A stretch of 30,586 nt of DNA from NCBI GenBank assembly GCA_002316275.1, contig DCDE01000030.1, forward strand, positions 1-30,586, read 5' to 3'. The notes beneath the pieces are model-generated. The model was not told the DNA's origin, did not search any database, and saw only the letters and a list, made by a program, of their open reading frames with translations. This DNA is from Caldifarciminota bacterium UBA1063. Its GTDB lineage: Bacteria > Hydrothermota > Hydrothermia > UBA1063. Made by a program: the position numbers and the translations under genes. How positions within the stretch are numbered: the first letter of the stretch is position 1; each line of letters opens with the position of its first letter. Of the stretch, positions 16,025 to 23,490 are shown one piece after another.

Positions 16025-16363
16025 GTAGGGTGTTAGGGGTTCTGTAATTAGGTTACTCCAGACGCGGAGGCAATTTTAGTAGAATTATGTCTGTGTAATT
16101 TTTAGTATTTCTTGAGTTATAAGATTTAAAACGTTTAAAGTTTTGAGCTTAGCACCAAGCCTCCTATCGGTAAGTTACGTTCTTTATATTACGACACTTA
16201 AGAATCACGTGCAGGCTTCAGTATAGCCCTCACTTGAGCATGTTGTGTTTAAAAGAGGTGTGAAGGATTTTTAAACTGGTGCTTATTCACTTCTAATTTA
16301 AATGCATTTTTTATATACTTTTTTGACTTTTCAAGGTTTTTAACTGATAATATTAGAGCTTCT
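16025..16363. other. 339-bp gene-free stretch before tRNA-Glu
   Basis: No credible ORF is present. A weak promoter-like pair (TTGAGT 16112-16117, 16 nt, TTTAAA 16134-16139) would start RNA near 16147. Just after it, AGCACCA (16151-16157) can pair with TGGTGCT (16277-16283). Next to the 3' arm is an 8-bp hairpin, GTTTAAAA (16247-16254) with TTTTAAAC (16269-16276). Pairings of this size can arise by chance, so a small RNA is only a possibility. The tRNA-Glu promoter occupies the end. Confidence 0.3.
16323..16351 (+). promoter_or_regulatory. tRNA-Glu promoter
   Basis: -35 TTGACT (16323-16328), 17-nt spacer, -10 GATAAT (16346-16351), ending 12 nt before the mature tRNA. The tRNA-Asn promoter at 30458 has the same geometry. 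Confidence 0.75.
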
Positions 16364-16436
16364 GGCCCCATCGTCTAAGAGGTTAGGACACCGCTCTTTC
16401 AAGGCGGCAGCAGGGGTTCGAGTCCCCTTGGGGCCA
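16364..16436 (+). tRNA. tRNA-Glu (anticodon TTC)
   Basis: The 73-nt cloverleaf has a perfect 7-bp acceptor stem (GGCCCCA with TGGGGCC), an anticodon stem CCGCT/GGCGG with loop CTTTCAA (anticodon 16398-16400), and a T-arm around GGTTCGAGTCC. The discriminator is A at 16436. CCA is not encoded. Confidence 0.97.
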
Positions 16437-16445
16437 TGAGTTTTT

Positions 16446-16474
16446 TTGACTGTTCAACTGAAGAAATTTATAAT
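16446..16474 (+). promoter_or_regulatory. rpsT promoter
   Basis: -35 TTGACT (16446-16451), 17-nt spacer, -10 TATAAT (16469-16474), starting 10 nt after tRNA-Glu ends. The leader of about 20 nt contains AGGAGG before the rpsT ATG. It probably also drives tRNA-Val. Confidence 0.75.
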
Positions 16475-16501
16475 TCATGAGTACAGGAGGCGTGATAAAA
16501 A

Positions 16502-16777
16502 ATGGGAGTTAGAGTAAATAAATCTGCAATGAAGAGGCAAAAGCAGGATGAAAAAAGAAGGCTTCGTAATAAAGCTTATAAGAGCTTTGTAAAAACCCTT
16601 ACCAAAAAATTCCTTGCCGAAGAAGATCCCGAGAAGAAAAAGGACCTTTTAAACAAACTTTATAAGTACCTTGATAGGGCGGCGGTAAAAAGGATCTACC
16701 ATCCCAACACCGTTGCGAGGAAAAAGAGCAAATTGGCTCTTGTCTTAAATAAATCGTCTCAGAATACCTCTAAGTAA
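16502..16777 (+). CDS. rpsT: 30S ribosomal protein S20
   Basis: This 91-residue, lysine/arginine-rich protein is all helical and binds 16S rRNA early in small-subunit assembly. Typical features are KSAMKRQKQDEKRRLRNKAY near the N-terminus and the conserved HPNTVARKKSKLA near the C-terminus. AGGAGG lies upstream of the ATG. It sits between two tRNA genes, and its stop is only 7 nt before tRNA-Val. Confidence 0.97.
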   Translation: MGVRVNKSAMKRQKQDEKRRLRNKAYKSFVKTLTKKFLAEEDPEKKKDLLNKLYKYLDRAAVKRIYHPNTVARKKSKLALVLNKSSQNTSK

Positions 16778-16784
16778 ATCTACG

Positions 16785-16858
16785 GGGCGGTTAGCTCAGC
16801 TGGTGAGAGCGTCGCCCTTACAAGGCGAAGGCCGGAGGTTCGAATCCTCCACCGCCCA
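16785..16858 (+). tRNA. tRNA-Val (anticodon TAC)
   Basis: The 74-nt cloverleaf has a 7-bp acceptor stem (GGGCGGT with ACCGCCC), D-arm TAGCTCAGCTGGTGAGAGC, anticodon stem TCGCC/GGCGA with loop CTTACAA (anticodon 16819-16821), and T-loop GGTTCGAATCC. The discriminator is A. CCA is not encoded. There is no promoter between rpsT and this gene, so it must be cut from the rpsT transcript. Confidence 0.97.
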
Positions 16859-17007
16859 TTTTAAGTTCCCATTTATTAGTAATAGAAAGTTTTGAGTGGT
16901 TATCAAAAATCAGATGGATGCCAGTGTAAGTAGCTTTGCGTAGAAGCCGTATATGGAGTTTTTCTGTCTTAACGGCCACAGGAATTGTATGCCCTTTTTC
17001 CCGCAGT

Positions 17008-17036
17008 TTGATATTTCTTTAATTTCTATGTAAAAT
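17008..17036 (+). promoter_or_regulatory. Promoter of PPDK/PPS regulatory protein gene
   Basis: -35 TTGATA (17008-17013), 17-nt spacer, -10 TAAAAT (17031-17036), 6 nt, then the ATG at 17043. Predicted leaderless. Confidence 0.75.
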
Positions 17037-17042
17037 CTTTTT

Positions 17043-17879
17043 ATGGATGTTCCACGGGAGAGGTTTGTGTTCATCGTATCAGATTCCTCAGGGTTGACTT
17101 GTGAAACGGTTGTGAAAGCAGCACTTACCCAATTTTCTACTACAAATGTGTACATAAAAAAATATTCGCAAGTCCAGACGGTACAGGAACTTAAGGAGAT
17201 AATGGAGGAAGCCGCTAATTGTAGCGGTGTTGTTGCATATACCTTTGTCATAACAGAACTCAGGAGAGAGATTATAGCTCTTTCTCTCCAACTGGGTGTG
17301 CCAATTATAGATATCTTGGGCCCCGTTCTTTCAAGGTTGCAAGATCTTCTTGAGCTTTCACCATTGTCCATCCCAGGTCTTTTTCGCCATCTAAATCAGG
17401 ACTACTACGATAGGATTGAGTGTATAAATTTTGCAGTAAAACACGATGATGGTAGGAATCTAAAAGATATAAACCAGGCCGATTTGGTCCTTTTAGGTGT
17501 TTCCCGGTCCTCTAAGACTCCTATTTCTATATATCTTGCTTATAGAGGGATTAAAACTGCAAATATTCCTATTGTATACGGAAGGCCTTTACCGGAACAG
17601 ATTTTGAAAATTCCGTCGACTAAAGTAATTGGACTTACAGTAGACCCGGAAAGGTTAAGGGATATCAGGTTGGTTCGAGCACAACGATTAAAAATGGAAC
17701 TTCAGGATCCGTATGTAGACCTTCAGGAGATTAAGAAAGAGGTTAATTATGCTTTAATGTTATTTAAGCAGCATAACTTCACTATTCTTGACGTTACATC
17801 AAGGTCCATTGAAGAATCCGCGACGACGATTATGGAGATTCTTGGTAGGAGGCTACAGACTAAAGAGGATTCCCGTTAG
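17043..17879 (+). CDS. Pyruvate phosphate dikinase / PEP synthase regulatory protein
   Basis: This 278-residue protein belongs to the DUF299 kinase-pyrophosphorylase family. Members inactivate PPDK or PEP synthase by ADP-dependent threonine phosphorylation and reactivate it by Pi-dependent removal. Diagnostic features are the N-terminal FIVSDSSGLTCETVVKA, the P-loop-like GVSRSSKTP (152-160), and PSTKVIGLTVDPERL further on. Family length is complete. The target (ppdK or ppsA) is not in the window, so which enzyme it controls cannot be told. Its last 27 nt overlap the end of feoB on the other strand. Confidence 0.92.
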   Translation: MDVPRERFVFIVSDSSGLTCETVVKAALTQFSTTNVYIKKYSQVQTVQELKEIMEEAANCSGVVAYTFVITELRREIIALSLQLGVPIIDILGPVLSRLQDLLELSPLSIPGLFRHLNQDYYDRIECINFAVKHDDGRNLKDINQADLVLLGVSRSSKTPISIYLAYRGIKTANIPIVYGRPLPEQILKIPSTKVIGLTVDPERLRDIRLVRAQRLKMELQDPYVDLQEIKKEVNYALMLFKQHNFTILDVTSRSIEESATTIMEILGRRLQTKEDSR

Positions 17880-19763
17880 AAGCGCTAAAAGTGTTGCAAC
17901 AGTGAGGCTTAAAAAGATTTGTAGTAGTGTCCATTTAATCCCTGTTTCTTTCCAGAGTGCAAGGATTGTAGATAGGCAAGGTGTGTAAAAGGTGATGAAG
18001 ACCACGAATTTTGCTATTTGCCCTGTGCTTAGAACGGAGTTCAGCATTTGAACTGGCGTATGAAGTGCTTCGGAAGCCATGATTAATGCAAGCTCCTTTC
18101 TTAAAATTCCGAAGATTAAGACCACTCCGAGCTCAGATTTCAGTTCCAATATGCCCTCTGTGAAGATTGAAAGTGCATTATTTATAATTGCATCGATGTT
18201 AAAATATTGTAGTAGCGAAAGAACTATGCTTCCTGCGATGATTACGGGCAACGCAAATCCAATAAAATCCTTCAGCTTGAACCAAACCTTTCCCGAGAGG
18301 CTTTTTAGCGTTGGTACTCTATAAGGTGGGATTTCGAGGATGAAATCTGTTAGTTCGGATTTGAAAAAGACGCTTATCAATTTTGCAAGGATTGCTATTA
18401 CAAAAATATCCAAAACCAAGAGAAAAAAGGAAAACCAGGGGCCTAAAAAGAGGGTGGAGAGAGCAAAAATTATGGATAATCTCGCCGAGCACGGTACTAA
18501 TGGAATTAGAAATGCAGTAGTGATCCTTTCTCTTTCACTCTCTATGATTCTGGATGAAAATACTGCGGGGACGTTGCACCCGAGACCGAGGATAAGGGGA
18601 ACCACGCTTTTACCGTGCAGGCCGATACTATGGAGGAAGTGATCCAATAGAAAGGCTAATCTTGGAAGATAGCCAATGTCTTCCAGTATTGAGATAAAAA
18701 AGATAAATGGTATGAAATATGGAAAAACTATTTCTACACCACTTCTAAGCCCATCGAGGATTGATTGAAGCAGAACGGGGCTAAGGCCGGTGCTGTTTAA
18801 GTTCTTTAGTTGTTGGTTTAGGAATTCAAAGGGTGCTGCAAGCAGAGGTCCAAGGTATGTTCCGATTCTTTGTACTATGAAGAAGGTGAGGAGCAGGATA
18901 ATCAAAGCTAAAATTGGACCGAAAAAGGGGGTCATCAAAACCGAATCTAAGACGTAGTCAATGGATTTTCCCATCTCTTTGTGAACAATTTGCGCAGACT
19001 CCTCGAAGAGCTCCATGGCTATTTTGTGCTTCTCGTGGTGCATGATAAGCCATGGGCTCTTTTCTCCTAACGATCTCATAAAAATTTTTTTCAGTTCTAT
19101 GAGTTCTCCTTCGGAGACAATGCCTAATTGACCTTCAAGATCAGCGATGGCTAAGATTCTTGATGTTTCTTCTGAAATCTCAGGGTGCTTAATTCGGATT
19201 TTCTCCACGACTTTCTTCAACTCCTTTTCAACCTCATCATCGAAGGGGACGCTCAGAAGATTTGTCGGAATTCTCGCATTTTTTAGACTCTTTACAACTT
19301 GATCAACTCCCTTTCCCTGGACCGCAATGGTCTTGATAACTTCAACTCCCAACCGCTGTTTCAACGCTTCCGTGTCGATCTTTATTCCCTTTTTTTCTGC
19401 TTCGTCAAGCATGTTCAGGACGAGGATCATTGGAATTCTCAGTGAAGCAATTTCTACGGTAAGTTCTAAACTTCTCGATAATACGGAGCTATCAACTACG
19501 TTTACGATTACATCAATTTCATTGTTGAGGATATACTTGAGTGTTACCTTTTCTGCAGGTTCTTCGCCAAGTAGTGAGTATATTCCAGGTAGGTCTATGA
19601 TTTCAAATTTGCTGTCACCGTAAGTGACCTCTGCTTTGAGGAATTCTACGGTGGTACCAGGAAAGTTTGATGTTTGGGCTCTGTATCCTACAAGTTGGTT
19701 AAAGAAAGTACTTTTACCACAATTTGGTTGCCCAATAAGGGCAACTTTAATTGTGCTGTGCAT
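17853..19763 (-). CDS. feoB: Ferrous iron transport protein FeoB
   Basis: This 636-residue, GTP-dependent Fe(II) transporter of the inner membrane has an N-terminal G domain with G1 GQPNCGKS (11-18), G2 PGTT (35-38), G3 DLPG (57-60) and G4 NMLD (117-120). A short helical spacer follows, then about eight or more membrane helices from residue 280. The two Gate motifs are present, with GLGCNVPAVFSSRIIE and FYTPCLSTILALWKE. It is at the short end of the family range. The ATG overlaps feoA by 17 nt without a good Shine-Dalgarno, indicating coupled translation. Confidence 0.97.
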   Translation of the reverse strand: MHSTIKVALIGQPNCGKSTFFNQLVGYRAQTSNFPGTTVEFLKAEVTYGDSKFEIIDLPGIYSLLGEEPAEKVTLKYILNNEIDVIVNVVDSSVLSRSLELTVEIASLRIPMILVLNMLDEAEKKGIKIDTEALKQRLGVEVIKTIAVQGKGVDQVVKSLKNARIPTNLLSVPFDDEVEKELKKVVEKIRIKHPEISEETSRILAIADLEGQLGIVSEGELIELKKIFMRSLGEKSPWLIMHHEKHKIAMELFEESAQIVHKEMGKSIDYVLDSVLMTPFFGPILALIILLLTFFIVQRIGTYLGPLLAAPFEFLNQQLKNLNSTGLSPVLLQSILDGLRSGVEIVFPYFIPFIFFISILEDIGYLPRLAFLLDHFLHSIGLHGKSVVPLILGLGCNVPAVFSSRIIESERERITTAFLIPLVPCSARLSIIFALSTLFLGPWFSFFLLVLDIFVIAILAKLISVFFKSELTDFILEIPPYRVPTLKSLSGKVWFKLKDFIGFALPVIIAGSIVLSLLQYFNIDAIINNALSIFTEGILELKSELGVVLIFGILRKELALIMASEALHTPVQMLNSVLSTGQIAKFVVFITFYTPCLSTILALWKETGIKWTLLQIFLSLTVATLLALLTGILFSL

Positions 19764-19986
19764 GTTCTACAATAATTTTCCTGGCTAAACCTTGGCCAAG
19801 GGCAACTTTAATACCCGAGTCCAAGTCTTCTACAAGGATTGCACCCCCGAAGGGGGCGGAATGTAGAACACGGATCCTGTCACCTACGTTTATGCCAAGG
19901 CTTACTAAGCGCCTATAAGCTTTTCTACCAGCTTTAATACCCTTAACAATAAGTAGGTCATTTAATTTTGCTTCGTTCAGTGACAT
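19747..19986 (-). CDS. feoA: Ferrous iron transport protein FeoA
   Basis: This 79-residue SH3-like cytoplasmic protein is needed for FeoB function. It shows the family pattern: Leu-rich start, RRLVSLGINVGDRIRVLHSAPFGGAILVED and a C-terminal GLARKIIVE. It leads the feoAB unit. The ATG is 6 nt after TATAAT, so the message should be leaderless. Confidence 0.93.
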   Translation of the reverse strand: MSLNEAKLNDLLIVKGIKAGRKAYRRLVSLGINVGDRIRVLHSAPFGGAILVEDLDSGIKVALGQGLARKIIVEHAQHN

Positions 19987-19992
19987 AGAAAG

Positions 19993-19998
19993 ATTATA
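19993..19998 (-). promoter_or_regulatory. -10 element of feoAB
   Basis: TATAAT on the minus strand ends 6 nt before the feoA ATG. No convincing -35 is seen 15-19 nt upstream, unlike the other promoters here. That suggests dependence on an activator, perhaps at the inverted repeat just upstream (20021-20057). Confidence 0.6.
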
Positions 19999-20020
19999 AA
20001 CCTTATCATGTGAAATAGTT

Positions 20021-20057
20021 CTCCAGATTTTCTAAGTATATAGGCATGAATCTGGAG
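20021..20057. repeat. 9-bp perfect inverted repeat upstream of feoA
   Basis: CTCCAGATT (20021-20029) and AATCTGGAG (20049-20057) are exact reverse complements separated by 19 nt. The proximal arm abuts the -35 position of feoA. It has no T-run, so it is a poor terminator for the gene that ends at 20168. A regulator site for iron uptake is the better reading. It does not resemble Fur or DtxR boxes as I know them. Confidence 0.45.
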
Positions 20058-20167
20058 TGGGTAAATCTTATGCACGTACTGTACTTTTTAGATTTTCATT
20101 AAGGCAGCGGCATTAAATATTTATAACGACTTATCAGTATACTTCATTTGTAAGGGAAAGGTAGTCC

Positions 20168-21448
20168 CTAAGGTTTCCTGTACTTCTGGTAAGCCTTTCT
20201 ACGTTCGATCTCTTCCTGAATTAGCTGAGCAGCCCTTTTGAGACTCTGTTCTGGTGTTGCATAGCCCCTTAAGGCAGGTTCGAGCCCTTCTTCAGAGAGT
20301 ATTCGCCTTCCGGTAAACCAGACCGGGTCCATGGGTTCGAAGGATCCATATTCAACTTGAAGCATAGCTTCATTGAGACCATAAACAGAATTCAGGAAAT
20401 CTCTAAGATATGGGTGTTCAAAGGCAGTTTTTGTGAGAGGCACATATCCAGTGCTTGCGGACCAGAATGCCTGGACGCTGTCTTCAAGGAAAAAGTTCAA
20501 GAAGTTCACAAAGTTTTTTTGGTCCGATTCTCTCACTCCATTAAAGATTCCAACGTTGGTTCCTGCGATGATGACGGTTTTGTATTTATCTATGGGTACT
20601 GGTGCGATTCCAAGCCTGAAATTGATCTTGTCTTTCATAAAAGCATAGGAAACAATGGTCCCCCATACCATAGCTACCTGTCCATTCGCAAAGTCATCCT
20701 GGTGTGAATAGCCCGTAGCCAGGTATGCAGATTTATCCTTAAAGATCATATCTGATAGTAAAGTGAGTGCTTCGATACCCTCCGGACTATAGAATTTTAC
20801 AGAATCCTCTTCAAGGAGTAAGCCTCCTTTCTGGTATAAGATTGTTCCAAAGGTCCAAACGTCGACAGTAAAGGCGGTTCCATAGATTTCAGGGTTGCCG
20901 TCTCCATCCTCATCGATGGTCAGTTTCTTTGCGATTTCTTTAAATTCATCCCAGGTTTTAGGAAAATGATCTATGCCGTACTTCTCAAAAAGGTCCCTGT
21001 TATAATAAAATACGGGTACGCTCTTGTTGAATGGAAAAGTAACTAGAGTGTCACCCCATTGGTTGCCTTCAATCAGCACGTTGAAGATTCTGTTTAGTTT
21101 TGTAGAGTCAATGTATTCGAGATACTGCCCAACGGGGCATATTTTCCCGGCGGATGCGAGTTCTGAAGTCCAGGATTCGTACATCTGTGCTGCAGTCGGA
21201 GGGGAACTGGATGCAACTGCTCCCATTATCTTCTGAGAGAGGGTGTTGTAATTCCCGAGGTTAACGAGAATAACAGGTTCAGGATGAGAATTGTTGTACC
21301 AGGTGGCAATCGTCTTTAAGGCGTCTCCAAGGGGACCTCCCATAGCATGCCAAAAGATCGTACCCTGTTGCTTTTCTCCTGAACAGGATAATGTAGTCAG
21401 AATAGATAGTGCTAACAGAGATTTAAGAATCTTACATCTTAAATACAT
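20168..21448 (-). CDS. ABC-type solute-binding lipoprotein
   Basis: This 426-residue extracellular solute-binding protein belongs to family 1 (sugar/glycerol-3-phosphate type). A signal peptide ends in the lipobox LTTLSC (Cys22). The mature part shows the fold's marks: AQMYESWTSELASAGKI, NKSVPVFYYNRDLFEKYGI, PKTWDEFKEIAKKLT, DDFANGQVAMVWG and a late GYVPLTK. It should capture a sugar or polyol. No permease or ATPase gene accompanies it. The ATG overlaps the PorV-like gene by 17 nt, so the two are co-translated. Confidence 0.88.
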   Translation of the reverse strand: MYLRCKILKSLLALSILTTLSCSGEKQQGTIFWHAMGGPLGDALKTIATWYNNSHPEPVILVNLGNYNTLSQKIMGAVASSSPPTAAQMYESWTSELASAGKICPVGQYLEYIDSTKLNRIFNVLIEGNQWGDTLVTFPFNKSVPVFYYNRDLFEKYGIDHFPKTWDEFKEIAKKLTIDEDGDGNPEIYGTAFTVDVWTFGTILYQKGGLLLEEDSVKFYSPEGIEALTLLSDMIFKDKSAYLATGYSHQDDFANGQVAMVWGTIVSYAFMKDKINFRLGIAPVPIDKYKTVIIAGTNVGIFNGVRESDQKNFVNFLNFFLEDSVQAFWSASTGYVPLTKTAFEHPYLRDFLNSVYGLNEAMLQVEYGSFEPMDPVWFTGRRILSEEGLEPALRGYATPEQSLKRAAQLIQEEIERRKAYQKYRKP

Positions 21449-22454
21449 ACGACAAACCGTATCTAAGATTCATCCCCTGCTCGAAGCTGTATATATAATG
21501 GTCATCGGAAATATCTATGTTAAAGTTGCCTATTCTCACACCGAGGCCAAAAGTGACTCCCTTCCTTGCTCCAAGCTCGTCGAGAAAGTAACCGCCTCTG
21601 AGTGATACCATATTGAGAAAGGTGTACTCCAATCCTGCATGTTTCCAGGCATCGTCAGATACATAACCTATACCTTTTTCACGATAATCATCGACTATGT
21701 TTACGAGAATTTTAGTAATTTCGAGACTTACTTTCAGGTTATGATTCTTTACATCAATCGGTATAAGCGCTATCCCCGTTCTGATATAGTATGGGAGTGG
21801 GTCCCTTTCCCCCGTAGATGTTATTACAAGCCCAGGTCCAAAATTGTCCAGAACTAAAGAGTATCTGAGCTCACCAAACTTTAGTTTCGTTTTGAACAGC
21901 GCACCTGCGCCAACGGCAAAGGTTGTACCACTTCCTCCGCCTTCTATTCCCGTTGCCTCATATAAAATATCTTCAGGAGCAAGGAAGCTGTGGATGAACT
22001 TTACATCTCCTCCTACACTCCAGTTATCGGATAGTTTGTATCCGTATGAGAATTGTACCTGTACATCATAAGGAGCCCAGGTACCAAGGTACTGATCTTC
22101 GGAAACCCCCTCGATCTTGCCGTAGTATAGAAAAATTATGTTTCCACCAAGGGTTCCCACTGGGAGTGGATACGTGAAGGCAGTAAATTCGTGATACAGA
22201 TCAGGAGCCAGGCCTCTTAGCCATGGTGAATGAACCAGTGTTACCTGACCCGTGTTTATAAATCCGAGTCCTGCTGGGTTGTAATAGGTAGCTGAGGCGT
22301 CATCTGCGATAGTTGAAAATGCCGCTCCCATGGCTGTCGCTCTGGGTGCAGGGAATATCATTAGGAAAGGAGTGCCCGCACTAAAAGAATCCGCTGATAG
22401 GAACGCACATGGTATAATAACCGCGATAATTAATAAAATTTTTTCTATTTTCAT
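21432..22454 (-). CDS. PorV/PorQ-family outer-membrane protein
   Basis: With the start at ATG 22454 (340 aa; AGGAGG 4 nt upstream) the product begins with a clean signal peptide. The mature N-terminus carries the family signature PRATAMGAAFSTIADDASA...YYNPAGLGF. The remainder alternates as in a beta-barrel and ends with an aromatic residue near the C-terminus. Relatives include the FadL-like PorV of type IX secretion, but the family is broad in FCB phyla. A longer frame from 22502 has no ribosome-binding site and hides the signal peptide. It precedes a solute-binding lipoprotein. Confidence 0.85.
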   Translation of the reverse strand: MKIEKILLIIAVIIPCAFLSADSFSAGTPFLMIFPAPRATAMGAAFSTIADDASATYYNPAGLGFINTGQVTLVHSPWLRGLAPDLYHEFTAFTYPLPVGTLGGNIIFLYYGKIEGVSEDQYLGTWAPYDVQVQFSYGYKLSDNWSVGGDVKFIHSFLAPEDILYEATGIEGGGSGTTFAVGAGALFKTKLKFGELRYSLVLDNFGPGLVITSTGERDPLPYYIRTGIALIPIDVKNHNLKVSLEITKILVNIVDDYREKGIGYVSDDAWKHAGLEYTFLNMVSLRGGYFLDELGARKGVTFGLGVRIGNFNIDISDDHYIYSFEQGMNLRYGLSYVFKM

Positions 22455-22536
22455 CAGTCCTCCTGCTATATTTTCAATGTTTTTACAAGAAGGAAACCAC
22501 AACTAAGTGCCTAAAAACCTCCTTTGATTTCAAATT

Positions 22537-23490
22537 TTAAAGGGGGCCTCTGATAATTTCAAATACTTCCTGTGGTTTTACGGAGTTCATGCATGCTTTA
22601 ATGCCTTTAGGACATTCTCTCTTTTCACATGGGGTGCAAGGAAGCTTAGTGTAGAGTGTCTCTACCGTTTTCCCAATGGGTTTTGTCCATTCTACGGGTG
22701 TTGGGCCAAAGATAGCAATGGTTCTTGCTCCGCATAAGGCTGCGAGGTGCGTTAAACCCGAATCACCGCCAACAAAAGCAAGTGAATGGGTTGCAATACA
22801 GGCGGCATCCCACAGAGAGGTCTTTCCTGCAAGGTTTATTATACTATTCCCTTTAAAATAGCTGGCTCTCTGGATTTCACTTTTAGTTCCAAGGATGACG
22901 GTGCGGATGCCAATGGAGCTTAATAGATTTACCAAGTTTAAATAGTTTTCTTCTCCCCACTCCTTCGCAGTACCAAACTGAGTAAAAGGCGCGATCGCAA
23001 TAAAAGTTTTGCGATTTAGGTTATATTCTTCTAAAATTTTTGTTGCTTTTGTGCATAACTCTTTAGGAATTTCCATATAAAATTCGACTTCGGAAGGAGA
23101 GAAAAATTCAGAATACAAGAGCGCATAGGTTTCGGTAGTGTGTCTTTGCTTCCACTCTTTAGGTATAGGGATTTTTTTTGTAAGGAGAGAGTCTCTCATA
23201 TCGAAAGAAAATCCTATTCTTACCCTTGTCCTTGCAAGGTAAGCAGCTAAAGCAGAGGAAAATGAGACCGGAGTTACAATGTAAGCATCGTATTTACCTC
23301 TAAGTTTAAGATGTTTTTTGTACAGCTCCTCTTTATTTCTGAAGGTGATGGTGTTGAATTTGAAATATAATTCCTTTAGGCTTTCTTTCGTAACGACCGT
23401 AACCTCATGTTTTTCCGAAAGTTTCATAAGGAAAGGTAAGTTGAAAACAGCGTCCCCGAGCCAGTTTGGCATCCTAACAATTATTTTCAT
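22537..23490 (-). CDS. Glycosyltransferase family 9 (heptosyltransferase-like)
   Basis: Starting at ATG 23490 gives 317 residues beginning MKIIVRMPNWLGDAVFNLPF, the usual N-terminus of ADP-heptose:LPS heptosyltransferases. GGDSGLTHLAA (241-251) and IFGPTPVEWTKP form the C-terminal donor-binding part. Four cysteines (285, 288, 293, 300) form the CxxC cluster common in this family. It adds a heptose or related sugar to lipid A-core or another glycan. A longer frame to 23583 lies wholly within the ligase gene and is not credible. It overlaps the ligase by 17 nt. Confidence 0.9.
   Translation of the reverse strand: MKIIVRMPNWLGDAVFNLPFLMKLSEKHEVTVVTKESLKELYFKFNTITFRNKEELYKKHLKLRGKYDAYIVTPVSFSSALAAYLARTRVRIGFSFDMRDSLLTKKIPIPKEWKQRHTTETYALLYSEFFSPSEVEFYMEIPKELCTKATKILEEYNLNRKTFIAIAPFTQFGTAKEWGEENYLNLVNLLSSIGIRTVILGTKSEIQRASYFKGNSIINLAGKTSLWDAACIATHSLAFVGGDSGLTHLAALCGARTIAIFGPTPVEWTKPIGKTVETLYTKLPCTPCEKRECPKGIKACMNSVKPQEVFEIIRGPL

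Noticed and set aside
16910..17371. Minus-strand open frame of 153 codons overlapping the PPDK regulator
   Set aside because: It covers the promoter and 5' half of a clear gene, has Ser/Thr-rich shadow composition and no family match.
22455..22502. N-terminal extension of the PorV-like protein
   Set aside because: It has no ribosome-binding site and would bury the signal peptide; AGGAGG points to ATG 22454.
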